A stretch of DNA of 64,000 nt from Candidatus Heritagella intestinalis (GTDB taxonomy: Bacteria > Bacillota > Clostridia > Oscillospirales > Acutalibacteraceae). Location: contig CAJFVO010000004.1 in assembly GCA_904420555.1 (NCBI GenBank), positions 248,001-312,000 of the forward strand, in the 5' to 3' direction. This document shows positions 7,419 to 15,999 of the stretch, piece after piece. The position numbers and the translations under genes are program-made. The notes beneath the pieces are model-generated. The model searched no databases and was not told the origin of the DNA. It saw only the letters and a list, made by a program, of their open reading frames with translations. Within the stretch, counting starts at the first letter, position 1, and the number at the start of each line of letters is the position of its first letter.

Positions 7419-10400
7419 ATGGCCTTTGCCCATCTTCATCTGCATACGGAATACAGCCTGCTGGACGGCGCCTGCCGCACCCAGCAGCTCATGGATCGGG
7501 TGGAAGAGCTGGGCCAAAAGGCGGTGGCCATCACCGACCACGGGGCCATGTATGGGGTCATTGACTTCTATAAAGCTGCCAAGAAGCGGGGGATTCACCC
7601 CATTATCGGCTGTGAGGTCTATGTGGCGCCCCGTTCCCGCTTTGATAAGGTCCACGGCCTGGACAGCGAGAACCGCCACTTGGTGCTTCTCTGCGAAAAC
7701 CAGCAGGGCTATCAGAACCTCATCGCCATGGTTTCCCGGGCCTGGACCGAGGGCTTTTACGGCAAGCCCCGGGTGGACAAGGAGCTGCTCCAGCAGTACC
7801 ATGAAGGGCTTATCGCCCTGTCCGCCTGCTTGGCCGGGGAAATCCCCCGGGCCCTTTCCGCCCGGGATTATCCTCGTGCCCGGGATGCCGCCCTGGACTG
7901 TGAACGGATTTTCGGCCACGGGAATTTCTTTTTGGAAATACAAAATCACGGCCTTCGGGAGCAGGCGGAAATCCTCCCCCAGCTTCTCCGGCTTTCCCGG
8001 GAAACGGGCATCCCTTTGGCGGCCACCAACGACTGCCACTATCTCCGGAAGGAGGACAGCCGGATGCACCAAATCCTCCTGTGCATCCAGACCAACCACA
8101 CTGTGGAGGACCCGGATACCATGGAGTTCGGCTCCGAGGAATTCTATGTGAAGTCCGAGGAGGAGATGCGGGCCCTGTTCCCCGAGTGTCCGCAAGCCGT
8201 GGACAATACGGCCCAAATCGCCCAGCGCTGCCAGGTGGAGTTCACTTTCGGCCAAACCAAGCTCCCCCGGTTCGATACCCCTAACGGCCAGGACAATGTG
8301 TCCTATTTCCGGGATTTGTGTGAAACGGGCCTTCAGCGCCGGTATGGGGAGAATCCCCCGGAGAAGGTGCGCCGGCGGCTGGATTATGAAATGGACATGA
8401 TTCAGCGCATGGGCTATGTGAATTACTATTTGATTGTCCACGATTTTGTCCGCTATGCCAAGTCCCAGGACATCCCTGTGGGGCCGGGAAGAGGCTCCGG
8501 CGCCGGCAGTTTGGCCGCCTACTGCATGGGCATCACCGGCGTGGACCCCATCCGGTATGACCTGCTGTTCGAACGGTTTCTGAACCCCGAGCGGGTGAGC
8601 ATGCCGGACTTTGATATCGATTTCAGCGATGAGCGCCGCCAGGAAATCATCGACTACGTCATCCGCAAATACGGGGCGGACCACGTGGCCCAGATTGTCA
8701 CTTTCGGCACCATGGCGGCCCGTGGCGCCATCCGGGATGTGGGCAGGGCTTTGGCTATCCCCTATGCCGCTGTGGATACCGTGGCCAAAATGGTGCCCAT
8801 GGAGCTGAATATGACCCTGGACCACGCGTTGGAAATTTCCCGGGACCTGAAAGACCGCTACGACACGGACCCCCAGGTTCACGAGCTCATCGACATGGCC
8901 CGGAAAATCGAGGGGATGCCCCGGCACACCTCCACCCACGCCGCCGGGGTGGTCATCACCGACCAGCCGGTGAGCGCCTATGTGCCCCTGGCAAAAAACG
9001 ACGAGTCTATCGTCACCCAGTACACCATGACGGCCCTGGAAGAGCTGGGCCTTTTGAAAATGGACTTCCTGGGCCTGCGGAACCTGTCGGTGATTCACAA
9101 TACTGAAAAGCTGGCGGCCCGGCAGCAGCCCGGCTTTTCCATTGAGAATATTTCTTTAGAGGACCCGGCGGTGTTCCGGCTGTTTTCCCGGGGGGAGACG
9201 GAAGGGGTGTTCCAGTTTGAATCGGCGGGGATGCGCCGGGTGGTCATGAGCCTGAAGCCGGAATATTTAGAGGACCTTATCGCCGTGATTGCCCTCTACC
9301 GGCCCGGCCCCATGAAGTTCATCTCCACCTATGTGGAGAACCGCCACCATCCGGAGAAGGTGACCTACCGGCACCCCCGGCTGGCTAAAATCCTGGACGT
9401 GACCTATGGCTGCATTGTGTATCAGGAGCAGGTCATGCAGATTTTCCGGGAGCTGGCAGGGTATTCCCTGGGCCGGGCCGACGTGGTGCGCCGGGCCATG
9501 TCCAAGAAAAAGGCCGATGTCATGGAGCGGGAGCGGCAGATTTTCATCCAGGGCCTGCGGCGGGAGGACGGCACCTGGGAGGTAGAGGGCTGCGTCAACC
9601 GGGGGGTGCCCCGGGAAGTGGCCGAAGAAATCTTCCGGGAAATGGAGAGCTTTGCCTCCTACGCCTTCAATAAATCCCACGCGGCGGCCTATGCCCTGGT
9701 GGCCTATCAGACGGCCTGGCTCAAGTGCCACTATCCCCGGGAGTATATGGCCTCCCTTCTCACCAGCGTGCTGGACTCCTCCGGCAAGGTGGCGGAGTAT
9801 ATGGAGGAATGCGCCCGGCTGCACATCCGGGTGCTGCCGCCCCACGTCAACGAAAGCCGCCGGGGGTTCACCGTGGTGGGGGAAAACGCCATCCGCTTTG
9901 GATTGCTGGCGGTGAAGAACCTGGGCCGGGGCTTTTTGCAGTCCCTGGTGCGGGAGCGGGAACAGAACGGCCCCTTTGCCTCCTTTTATGACTTCTGTAA
10001 GCGGATGTACAGCTTGGAGCTCAACCGCCGGGCCTTGGAGAGCCTGATTAAGTGCGGTGCCCTGGACGGCCTGGGGAACAACCGGAAAGAGATGCTATCC
10101 TCGCTGGATAGGGTCATGGATTCCCTGGACGCGGACAAGCGCCGGAATATTGACGGGCAAATGGGCTTTTTCGATTTGCCCGGGGCCTCGGAGGAAAAAG
10201 AGGTGTCCATTCCCGCCCAGCCGGATTTTTCCCCTCAGGAAAAGCTGGCCATGGAAAAGGAAGTCACCGGGATGTACCTGTCCGGCCATCCCGTGGCGGA
10301 ATACCTGCCCCTGTTCCGGAAAAAGGCAGTGGTGTCCCTGGGGGAAATGCAGCAGGACGCCAAGGAAAACGGCGGGCGCTATCAGGACGGCCAGCGTGTC

Positions 10401-10937
10401 CGGGTGCTGGGGGTCGTCCAGGCAGTGCGGCAGAAGGCCACCCGCAAGGGGGAATCCATGGCCTTTATTACCCTGGAAGACCCATACGGTTCTATGGAGC
10501 TGCTGGTATTCCCCAATGTATACACCCGGTATCACAGCCTGTTCCGGGAGGGCGCTGTGGTATTGGCGGAAGGGCGGGTGAGCCTCACCGAGGAGAAGGA
10601 TACCAAGCTGGTGTGCGACGCCGCTTATCCGCCCCCAGCCCCCCAGGCAGCGCAAAACGGTTTGCCTGCCGTCCCACCTGCCGCACCGGCCAAAGAGAAA
10701 AAGCACGCTTCCCGTCCGGGGCTGTATCTTAGGGTGGAAGGCAAGGATTCCCCCCTCTATCAGAAGGCCCTGCAATATATCGCGATTTTCGACGGCCCCG
10801 TACAGCTCTATGTGTACTTTACGGATACGGGGAAACTGGTGCGGGCCCCGGCCTCCCTGCGGGTGGACGTCAACCCGGTTCTGCTGCGGGAGCTGCGCCG
10901 GCTGCTGGGGGAGGATGGGGTAGCTGTGGTGGAATAA
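7419..10937 (+). CDS. dnaE: DNA polymerase III alpha subunit, DnaE type
   Basis: Replicative C-family polymerase subunit of 1172 residues. It starts with a PHP domain (HLHLHTEYSLLDGA, ITDHG), then the palm with PGRGSGAGSL and the catalytic aspartates in PDFDIDFSDERR near residue 394. Next come the fingers and beta-binding region, and a late OB-fold around RVRVLGVVQAVRQK. A basic helix-hairpin-helix-type segment and a Pro/Ala-rich stretch lie near the C-terminus. ATG 7419 is chosen over the TTG 6 nt upstream because AGGAGGG is well spaced from it. Many Firmicutes also have PolC, so this may be the lagging-strand or primer-extending enzyme; PolC is not in the window. Confidence 0.95.
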   Translation: MAFAHLHLHTEYSLLDGACRTQQLMDRVEELGQKAVAITDHGAMYGVIDFYKAAKKRGIHPIIGCEVYVAPRSRFDKVHGLDSENRHLVLLCENQQGYQNLIAMVSRAWTEGFYGKPRVDKELLQQYHEGLIALSACLAGEIPRALSARDYPRARDAALDCERIFGHGNFFLEIQNHGLREQAEILPQLLRLSRETGIPLAATNDCHYLRKEDSRMHQILLCIQTNHTVEDPDTMEFGSEEFYVKSEEEMRALFPECPQAVDNTAQIAQRCQVEFTFGQTKLPRFDTPNGQDNVSYFRDLCETGLQRRYGENPPEKVRRRLDYEMDMIQRMGYVNYYLIVHDFVRYAKSQDIPVGPGRGSGAGSLAAYCMGITGVDPIRYDLLFERFLNPERVSMPDFDIDFSDERRQEIIDYVIRKYGADHVAQIVTFGTMAARGAIRDVGRALAIPYAAVDTVAKMVPMELNMTLDHALEISRDLKDRYDTDPQVHELIDMARKIEGMPRHTSTHAAGVVITDQPVSAYVPLAKNDESIVTQYTMTALEELGLLKMDFLGLRNLSVIHNTEKLAARQQPGFSIENISLEDPAVFRLFSRGETEGVFQFESAGMRRVVMSLKPEYLEDLIAVIALYRPGPMKFISTYVENRHHPEKVTYRHPRLAKILDVTYGCIVYQEQVMQIFRELAGYSLGRADVVRRAMSKKKADVMERERQIFIQGLRREDGTWEVEGCVNRGVPREVAEEIFREMESFASYAFNKSHAAAYALVAYQTAWLKCHYPREYMASLLTSVLDSSGKVAEYMEECARLHIRVLPPHVNESRRGFTVVGENAIRFGLLAVKNLGRGFLQSLVREREQNGPFASFYDFCKRMYSLELNRRALESLIKCGALDGLGNNRKEMLSSLDRVMDSLDADKRRNIDGQMGFFDLPGASEEKEVSIPAQPDFSPQEKLAMEKEVTGMYLSGHPVAEYLPLFRKKAVVSLGEMQQDAKENGGRYQDGQRVRVLGVVQAVRQKATRKGESMAFITLEDPYGSMELLVFPNVYTRYHSLFREGAVVLAEGRVSLTEEKDTKLVCDAAYPPPAPQAAQNGLPAVPPAAPAKEKKHASRPGLYLRVEGKDSPLYQKALQYIAIFDGPVQLYVYFTDTGKLVRAPASLRVDVNPVLLRELRRLLGEDGVAVVE

Positions 10938-11036
10938 AGGGAGCGCTTTGCGCATGTTTCTAAGCTTCCGAAAAAAATCATTGGCAAAACAGGACAAAAT
11001 ATCCAGGGTTCAGAGATTTTTTTACATTCGGGATAC

Positions 11037-11065
11037 TTGATTATTCCCCCTGTATTTATTATAAT
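11037..11065 (+). promoter_or_regulatory. SigA promoter of pfkA
   Basis: TTGATT (11037-11042) and TATAAT (11060-11065) are separated by 17 bp. This leaves a leader of roughly 80 nt before the pfkA ribosome site TTAGGAGG. Confidence 0.8.
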
Positions 11066-11149
11066 AAGGGAAAAGGATTTACTGCGGGCCGGAGGGCTTG
11101 CTTTTCTACGTGAATTTAAGAATACTTATGAATTAGGAGGACGGTATAT

Positions 11150-12118
11150 ATGAGTACCAAAACAATTGCCGTGTTGACCAGCGGAGGAGACGCTCCCGGA
11201 ATGAATGCCGCCGTGCGTGCGGTGGTTCGCGGAGGCATTTCCTACGGGATGCAGGTGTATGGGGTACGCAGAGGGTACAACGGCCTGCTCAATGGAGATG
11301 TTGTCCAGATGAACCTGCGGAGCGTGTCGGATATCATCCATCATGGCGGCACGACTCTCTATACCGCGCGCAGCCCTGAATTCAATACCCCGGAAGGCGT
11401 GCAGAAGGCCGCCAATCAGTGTCGCGCCCTGGGCATCGACGGCGTGGTGGTCATTGGCGGCGACGGTTCCTTCCGCGGCGCCCGGGACCTGACTCATGCG
11501 GGTATCCCCTGTATCGGCGTCCCCGGGACCATTGACAACGATATTGCCTGCACGGAGTATACCGTGGGCTTTGATACGGCTATGAATACCGCTATGGAGA
11601 TGGTGGACCGCCTGCGCGATACCACTGAGTCCCACGACCGCTGTTCTGTGGTAGAGGTCATGGGCCGCCGCTGCGGCGACATTGCCCTGAACACCGGTAT
11701 TGCAGTGGGCGCTACTGCTATCCTGGTGCCGGAAGTCCCCTATGATTTTGACCGGGACGTCATCCAGCGCATGAAGTTTACCCAGAAGACCGGCAAGCGG
11801 CACTTTATCATTATTGTGGCAGAAGGCGTTGGCCATACGGCAGAGCTGGCCAAGAAGATCGAGGAGGCTACGGGCATCGAGTCCCGGGCCACTATTCTGG
11901 GCCACGTGCAGCGCGGCGGTTCTCCCACCCTGCGGGACCGCGTCATGGCCAGCCGCATGGGCTTCCATGCAGTAGAGCTCCTGGACCAGGGCATCGGCAA
12001 CCGGGTTGTGGCGTTCCGCGAGAGCAAAGTGGTAGACTTTGACATCACGGAGGCTCTGGAAATGAAGCGCGTCTTTGATAAGGACCTGTACGATGTAGCC
12101 CTGCGCATTTCCATCTAA
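11150..12118 (+). CDS. pfkA: ATP-dependent 6-phosphofructokinase
   Basis: Glycolytic enzyme converting fructose-6-phosphate and ATP to fructose-1,6-bisphosphate; cytoplasmic homotetramer in the family. Its 322 residues match bacterial PfkA. Motifs: [14 protein letters not shown] at the N-terminus, [10 protein letters not shown] (Gly after Asp marks ATP rather than pyrophosphate use), PGTIDNDI with the catalytic Asp, [11 protein letters not shown], and [13 protein letters not shown]. The codon pattern and strong ribosome site (TTAGGAGGACGGT) suggest good expression. It has its own promoter and terminator, so it is a single-gene unit between dnaE and kptA. Its product also activates the phosphorylating activity of HprK, encoded 9 kb upstream. 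Confidence 0.97.
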   Translation: MSTKTIAVLTSGGDAPGMNAAVRAVVRGGISYGMQVYGVRRGYNGLLNGDVVQMNLRSVSDIIHHGGTTLYTARSPEFNTPEGVQKAANQCRALGIDGVVVIGGDGSFRGARDLTHAGIPCIGVPGTIDNDIACTEYTVGFDTAMNTAMEMVDRLRDTTESHDRCSVVEVMGRRCGDIALNTGIAVGATAILVPEVPYDFDRDVIQRMKFTQKTGKRHFIIIVAEGVGHTAELAKKIEEATGIESRATILGHVQRGGSPTLRDRVMASRMGFHAVELLDQGIGNRVVAFRESKVVDFDITEALEMKRVFDKDLYDVALRISI

Positions 12119-12132
12119 AAAATTTCTTGCAA

Positions 12133-12173
12133 AAAACGCCTGTGCCTCTTGGGGTATGGGCGTTTTGTGTTTT
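12133..12173 (+). terminator. Terminator after pfkA
   Basis: The stem AAAACGCC (12133-12140) with GGCGTTTT (12159-12166) is followed by GTGTTTTG. It sits 15 bp beyond the pfkA stop. Confidence 0.75.
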
Positions 12174-12206
12174 GATAGGGCCCTTTAGGGCCAAGGGAGG
12201 GAAGGT

Positions 12207-12779
12207 ATGAATCATACGCGAACCAGCCGGTATCTCTGCAGGCTTTTGCGCCACCATCCGGAGGCAGCCGGCATTACCCTGGACGCCCACGGCTGGGCGG
12301 ATGTGGAGGAGCTCATTGCCAAAGTGAACCCCACGCATCCCTTAGACCGGGCGCTGTTGGAGGAAATCGTCCGCACAGACAATAAGCAGCGGTATTCTTT
12401 TAATGCGGACCACAGCAAAATCCGGGCCAACCAGGGCCATTCCATCCCGGTGGATGTGGATCTGGAAGAAGCGGAGCCGCCGGAAATCCTCTGGCACGGC
12501 ACCGGAGAAAAGTATGTGGCCTCTATTGAGGAGAAAGGCCTTTTGCCCAAGTCCCGGCTGTATGTCCACTTGTCCGGGGATACGGAAACCGCCCGGAAGG
12601 TGGGGGCCCGTCACGGCCGGCCGGTGATCTTCCGGGTTCTCAGCGGGGAGATGGCCCGGGCAGGCTATCGGTTTTACCGCTCGGTGAACGGGGTGTGGCT
12701 CATCAAGGCGGTGCCGGTGCAGTATTTGGAGATTGCCCATGAATTGCAGAACACAGGCAGCGGGGAGGCCTCCTTATAA
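12207..12779 (+). CDS. kptA: RNA 2'-phosphotransferase, Tpt1/KptA family
   Basis: NAD-dependent enzyme that removes an internal RNA 2'-phosphate, giving ADP-ribose 1'',2''-cyclic phosphate. In fungi it finishes tRNA splicing; in bacteria without that splicing its role is unresolved. The 190-residue protein has the winged N-terminal domain (SRYLCRLLRHHPEAAGI, HGWADVEELI) and the ADP-ribosyl-transfer half with IRANQGHS, LWHGTGEKYV and SRLYVHLS. The Arg/His/Arg/Arg active-site set appears intact. GGGAGGGAAGG precedes ATG 12207. It follows the pfkA terminator and precedes the tRNA cluster. Confidence 0.9.
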   Translation: MNHTRTSRYLCRLLRHHPEAAGITLDAHGWADVEELIAKVNPTHPLDRALLEEIVRTDNKQRYSFNADHSKIRANQGHSIPVDVDLEEAEPPEILWHGTGEKYVASIEEKGLLPKSRLYVHLSGDTETARKVGARHGRPVIFRVLSGEMARAGYRFYRSVNGVWLIKAVPVQYLEIAHELQNTGSGEASL

Positions 12780-12888
12780 GCCCTTGCGGCGGGCCAAAAC
12801 CGCCGCCCTCTTTTGGCGGCCAAAGGGGGGGAAGGAAACGGCCTGAAAAACTTTTTTGAAAAAATTCAAAAAAAATCGAAAAAAGGTA

Positions 12889-12917
12889 TTGACAGATGGT
12901 GATTCGAGTGGTAATAT
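12889..12917 (+). promoter_or_regulatory. Promoter of the tRNA cluster
   Basis: A perfect -35 TTGACA (12889-12894) is 17 bp from TAATAT (12912-12917); a TATAAT overlapping at 12915 would need a 20-bp spacer. Transcription would start about 30-40 nt before tRNA-Trp. Confidence 0.8.
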
Positions 12918-12960
12918 AATACTCGCGCTGTGAGTCACGGCGAAAACGAGTCAAGGACAT

Positions 12961-13036
12961 AGGGGCATAGCTCAGTTGGTAGAGCAGCGGTCTCCAAAAC
13001 CGCGTGCCGAGGGTTCGAGCCCTTCTGCCCCTGCCA
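12961..13036 (+). tRNA. tRNA-Trp (CCA anticodon)
   Basis: A 76-nt cloverleaf with acceptor AGGGGCA/TGCCCCT, D-loop AGCTCAGTTGGTAGAG, anticodon stem GCGGT/ACCGC around TCTCCAAA, and GGTTCGAGCC T-arm. The 3' CCA is encoded. CCA reads UGG. Confidence 0.97.
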
Positions 13037-13039
13037 GAT

Positions 13040-13116
13040 GGCCCGGTAGTTCAGCTGGTTAGAACGCTAGCCTGTCACGCTAGAGGTCGACGGTTCGAGC
13101 CCGTTCCGGGTCGCCA
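13040..13116 (+). tRNA. tRNA-Asp (GTC anticodon)
   Basis: A 77-nt cloverleaf with acceptor GGCCCGG/CCGGGTC (one G-T pair), anticodon loop CTGTCAC, T-arm GGTTCGAGCC and encoded CCA. It begins 3 nt after tRNA-Trp, so the three tRNAs are one transcript. Confidence 0.97.
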
Positions 13117-13120
13117 TTAT

Positions 13121-13196
13121 GCTGCTATGGCTCAGTAGGCAGAGCACATCCTTGGTAAGGATGAGGTCACCAGTTCGAATCTGGTTAGCAGCTCCA
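13121..13196 (+). tRNA. tRNA-Thr (GGT anticodon)
   Basis: A 76-nt cloverleaf with acceptor GCTGCTA/TAGCAGC, anticodon stem CATCC/GGATG around TTGGTAA, T-arm AGTTCGAATCT and encoded CCA. It is the last tRNA before the terminator at 13201. Confidence 0.97.
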
Positions 13197-13200
13197 AAAA

Positions 13201-13234
13201 AGATGCAGGTTTGCAAAAACCTGCATCTTTTTTT
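13201..13234 (+). terminator. Terminator of the tRNA operon
   Basis: A perfect 12-bp stem AGATGCAGGTTT (13201-13212) with AAACCTGCATCT (13217-13228), GCAA tetraloop, A-run before and T-run after. Confidence 0.95.
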
Positions 13235-13264
13235 GCATATCCGGTGGTTTTTGGGAGGAAGCCT

Positions 13265-14479
13265 ATGAATCCTGTATTTTCCCGCAGGGACTACGGAAAG
13301 TCCCTGGTGTTTGTCCTCTCCCTGCTGGCTGTGGGCTATCTGCTCTATCACACCCTGGCCGGCGGCACGCTCCTTACACAGAATGTGTATGACAGTTATG
13401 CCCTGCAGGCCCAAAACTGGCTCCACGGCCGAATCGACATCGAAAACGGCGTTTCCTACACCTGGCTGGAGCTGGCGATTTACCAGGGGCGCTATTATCT
13501 CTCGTTTCCGCCCCTTCCCAGCCTTTGCAGCCTTCCTTTTGTCTGGCTCTTTGGAAGTTCCCCTTCTAACCTTCTCATCGCCCTGTGGGCCATGGGAGGA
13601 TTTGTCTGCGTGTTTGGCTGCTTCCATGCCAAGGGTTACCCGCCGCATCTCTGCGCCTTCTGGGGCTTTTTCTTCACCTATGCTACCAACCTGGCGGAGT
13701 TCTCCCGGAGCGGCGGGGTGTGGTTCCAGGCCCAGGCCCTGCACTTCTTCTTGTGCATGGGAGCCCTGTGGGCCCTGTGCGCGGGGCGCAGGAACCTCTG
13801 TCTGGCCCTTTTCGCCCTGGCGGTGGGGTGCCGCCCCTTTGCCGCTGTGTATCTGCTGGCGGCAGGCGTCTATTTCCTGTGGCAGGGGAAGCGGCAAGGG
13901 GCGCGCTTTTGGCAGACCCTCCGGGGCCTTTGCCCGGGGATTCTGGCGGTGCTGGCCGTTGCCGGGGCCATGATGGCCTATAATCAGGCCCGGTTTGGGA
14001 ATCCCCTGGAGTTTGGCCACAACTATCTGCCGGAGTTTACCCAAAGCCAGTATGGGCAGTTCCATTTTTCCTATTTTCTGCCCAACCTTTTGCAGCTGTT
14101 CCGATTGCCCAGCCTCACCCCGTCCCTGGCCGTGGAATTCCCCCTGTTCAATGGCTTCCTCTTTTTTGCCGTGAACCCGGTGTTTATTGTGTGGGCGGTG
14201 CGGCTTTTCCGGCAGCGGCGGGCGGAAAACGGCCGCCTGGCCCTGGTGTTCTCCCTGGGGTCGTTTTTGGCGGTGCTGGCGGCGCTGTGCCTCCACAAGA
14301 CCATGGGCGGCTGGCAGTTCGGCGCCCGGTATACGGTGGATTTGCTCCCCGCCTGCCTGCTGGGGCTGTGCCTGGTCCGGCAGCCGCCGCCCAGCCAGTG
14401 GGAGCGCTGGCTCTGCGCTTTTGGTGGGATGGTCAATGTGTTCGGCGCCGTCTATATGCTCCTCCAGGAAATGGGTTGA
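13265..14479 (+). CDS. Multi-pass membrane protein, GT-C glycosyltransferase-like
   Basis: Integral membrane protein of 404 residues with about ten hydrophobic segments. An early extracytoplasmic loop has NVYDSYALQAQNWLHGR followed by an aromatic YQGRYYLSFPPLPS stretch. This resembles the acidic first loop and Pro-rich region of PMT/ArnT-type (GT39) lipid-linked-sugar transferases, although a clean catalytic pair cannot be assigned by eye. The start ATG 13265 has GGGAGGAAG upstream. It begins 30 bp after the tRNA terminator with no clear promoter, and ends before the rpsU promoter, so it is probably a single gene. Surface glycan or protein glycosylation is inferred; a plain membrane protein of unknown role remains possible. 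Confidence 0.6.
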   Translation: MNPVFSRRDYGKSLVFVLSLLAVGYLLYHTLAGGTLLTQNVYDSYALQAQNWLHGRIDIENGVSYTWLELAIYQGRYYLSFPPLPSLCSLPFVWLFGSSPSNLLIALWAMGGFVCVFGCFHAKGYPPHLCAFWGFFFTYATNLAEFSRSGGVWFQAQALHFFLCMGALWALCAGRRNLCLALFALAVGCRPFAAVYLLAAGVYFLWQGKRQGARFWQTLRGLCPGILAVLAVAGAMMAYNQARFGNPLEFGHNYLPEFTQSQYGQFHFSYFLPNLLQLFRLPSLTPSLAVEFPLFNGFLFFAVNPVFIVWAVRLFRQRRAENGRLALVFSLGSFLAVLAALCLHKTMGGWQFGARYTVDLLPACLLGLCLVRQPPPSQWERWLCAFGGMVNVFGAVYMLLQEMG

Positions 14480-14531
14480 GGCGCTGCAGGGCGAAAAAGC
14501 GGTTTTTTTACAGTTTTTCATAGGCAGGGGC

Positions 14532-14560
14532 TTGACAGGGGAGGGGGAAATCGGTATAAT
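14532..14560 (+). promoter_or_regulatory. SigA promoter of rpsU
   Basis: A consensus pair TTGACA (14532-14537) and TATAAT (14555-14560) with a 17-bp spacer, one of the best promoters in the window, 67 bp before rpsU. Confidence 0.92.
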
Positions 14561-14626
14561 AACCTGTGTGATTCTTTACAAAGATTACTGATAACCCCTG
14601 CCTGGTGGCGGATGGGAGGGAAATAA

Positions 14627-14803
14627 ATGGCTGAAATCAGAATCAAGGACAACGAGTCTCTTGACAGTGCTCTGAGACGCTTCAAGAAGCAGTGCGCCCG
14701 TTCCGGCGTAATCGCTGAAGTGCGTAAGAGAGAGGCTTATGAGAAGCCCTCTGTCAGACGCAAGAAGAAGTCCGAAGCTGCGCGCAAGCGTAAGTATCGC
14801 TAA
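14627..14803 (+). CDS. rpsU: 30S ribosomal protein S21
   Basis: A small basic protein of 58 residues starting [19 protein letters not shown] and ending in a Lys/Arg-rich tail [15 protein letters not shown], as in bacterial bS21. It binds the 30S platform near the anti-Shine-Dalgarno and helps initiation. ATG 14627 is preceded by GGGAGGGAAATAA. It has a consensus promoter 67 bp upstream and a strong terminator 30 bp downstream, so it is monocistronic. In other Firmicutes S21 sits near yqeY or dnaJ; here it stands before yqeG. Confidence 0.97.
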   Translation: MAEIRIKDNESLDSALRRFKKQCARSGVIAEVRKREAYEKPSVRRKKKSEAARKRKYR

Positions 14804-14832
14804 GCTTTGGTTTTGCGGACAATGGGATGATG

Positions 14833-14860
14833 AAAAAGCGGGCTGCCGGCCCGCTTTTTT
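14833..14860 (+). terminator. Terminator of rpsU
   Basis: AAAAAGCGGGC (14833-14843) pairs with GCCCGCTTTTT (14849-14859) and the T-run continues. It ends rpsU and lies just before yqeG. Confidence 0.9.
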
Positions 14861-14887
14861 ACTGTGCAGATGATGGAAGGAGCCTCT

Positions 14888-15421
14888 ATGAAGCGATTGT
14901 ATCCCACCAAGGCCCTGCACCGGGTAACGGAGATTACCCCGGAGCTGCTGGAAGCCATGGGAGTCCGGGGCCTGCTGCTGGATGTAGACGACACTTTGTC
15001 CAGCCATGGCTCCCAAACGCCCTGGCCCGGCGCTGTGGAATGGGCGGCGGAGATGACGCAGAAGGGGTTCCGGCTGCTGATCCTCTCCAATAACACTGGA
15101 AAGCGGGTAGCGCCCTTTGCCGCGCAGTTCGGCCTGCCATGGCTCTCCCGGGCGGCAAAGCCCCTGCCGGTGGGCTATCTCCGGGGGGCGCGGCGGCTGG
15201 GGCTTCCTCTTTGCCAGTGCGCCGCCGTAGGGGATCAGGTATTCACGGATATTCTGGGGGCTGGCTTGTGCGGGATGCAGTCCATCCTGCTGGACCCCAT
15301 TGACGATAACCCGGAGCGGTTCCCCCATCGGCGCCGGTGGGAGCAGTCTATCCGCCGGGAAATCGTGGCCCGTGAAAGGACAAAGGCGCGCAGAGAAGGC
15401 ACAAAGGGAGGTCAGGAATGA
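14888..15421 (+). CDS. yqeG: YqeG-family HAD phosphatase
   Basis: HAD subfamily IIIA phosphatase of 177 residues. Motif I is DVDDTLSSHG, motif II ILSNNTGK, the catalytic Lys is in AAKPLP, and motif III/IV is VGDQVFTDILGA. Some homologues dephosphorylate phosphatidylglycerophosphate, and B. subtilis YqeG sits in a ribosome-assembly gene neighbourhood, so the substrate is unsettled. ATG 14888 with GGAAGGAG upstream is preferred over an ATG 24 nt earlier. The stop overlaps the aroQ start by 4 bp (ATGA), showing translational coupling. Confidence 0.88.
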   Translation: MKRLYPTKALHRVTEITPELLEAMGVRGLLLDVDDTLSSHGSQTPWPGAVEWAAEMTQKGFRLLILSNNTGKRVAPFAAQFGLPWLSRAAKPLPVGYLRGARRLGLPLCQCAAVGDQVFTDILGAGLCGMQSILLDPIDDNPERFPHRRRWEQSIRREIVARERTKARREGTKGGQE

Positions 15422-15861
15422 TGGCAAAGAAAAATGTGTTGGTTCTCCTGGGGCCCAACCTGAACATGGTGGGCATCCGGGAAAAGGGCGTGTATGGCAA
15501 TGAGTCCGAAGAGAGCATCGAGCGGCAGATCCGGGAGGAAGCCGAGAAGCTGGGCTATCATTGCGAAATCTTCCAGTCCAACTGGGAGGGGGCCCTCATT
15601 GATAAGATCCACGAGGTCCGGGAAAGCTATCAGGGCGTTATCCTCAACGCAGGGGCCCTGACCCATTACAGCTATGCCCTGCGGGACGCCATCGCCTCGG
15701 TGCCCATCCCCTTTGTGGAAGTCCACATGAGCAACATCCACGCCCGGGAGGAATTCCGGCATACTTCCGTGATTGCGCCGGTGTGCGCCGGCCAGATCTG
15801 CGGCTTTGGCAAAAACAGCTATTTTTTGGCCCTGGCTGCGCTGAAAAACCTGATGGAATAA
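15418..15861 (+). CDS. aroQ: Type II 3-dehydroquinate dehydratase
   Basis: Shikimate-pathway enzyme that dehydrates 3-dehydroquinate; cytoplasmic dodecamer in the family. Its 147 residues show LGPNLNMVGIREKGVYG with the catalytic Tyr, LNAGALTHYSYALRDA, and VEVHMSNIHAREEFRHTS with the catalytic His. The usual NPGAxTH is NAGALTH here, a mild change. Two start codons are adjacent (15418 and 15421); the first overlaps the yqeG stop. GGGAGGTCAG precedes both. No other aro gene is in the window. Confidence 0.93.
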   Translation: MMAKKNVLVLLGPNLNMVGIREKGVYGNESEESIERQIREEAEKLGYHCEIFQSNWEGALIDKIHEVRESYQGVILNAGALTHYSYALRDAIASVPIPFVEVHMSNIHAREEFRHTSVIAPVCAGQICGFGKNSYFLALAALKNLME

Positions 15862-15862
15862 G

Positions 15863-15910
15863 CCGGCTGCTGGGGGTTTCCCCATCAGGCCGGGGGTTTC
15901 TTGGGTTTTC
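15863..15910 (+). terminator. Probable terminator of yqeG-aroQ
   Basis: A GC-rich imperfect hairpin has outer CCGGC (15863-15867) with GCCGG (15889-15893) and an inner GGGG/CCCC around a TTT loop. It is followed by an interrupted T-rich stretch. Confidence 0.55.
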
Positions 15911-15923
15911 AGCAAGAATATGC

Positions 15924-15952
15924 TTGAAAAAAAGCCGGAAATATTATAGACT
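15924..15952 (+). promoter_or_regulatory. Possible promoter of efp
   Basis: TTGAAA (15924-15929) is 17 bp from TAGACT (15947-15952). Nearby TATTAT and TATATA words give alternatives with poorer spacing. Efp follows a good AGGAGG site 48 bp later. Confidence 0.5.
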
Positions 15953-15999
15953 ATATAGAGCAAGATACAGCAAGTAATTTTGATTTTGGAGGACTGTTT

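Noticed and set aside
13067-14521. A 484-codon minus-strand frame opposite the membrane glycosyltransferase-like gene
   Set aside because: It also crosses tRNA genes and a terminator; the plus-strand frame has clear membrane helices and a ribosome site.
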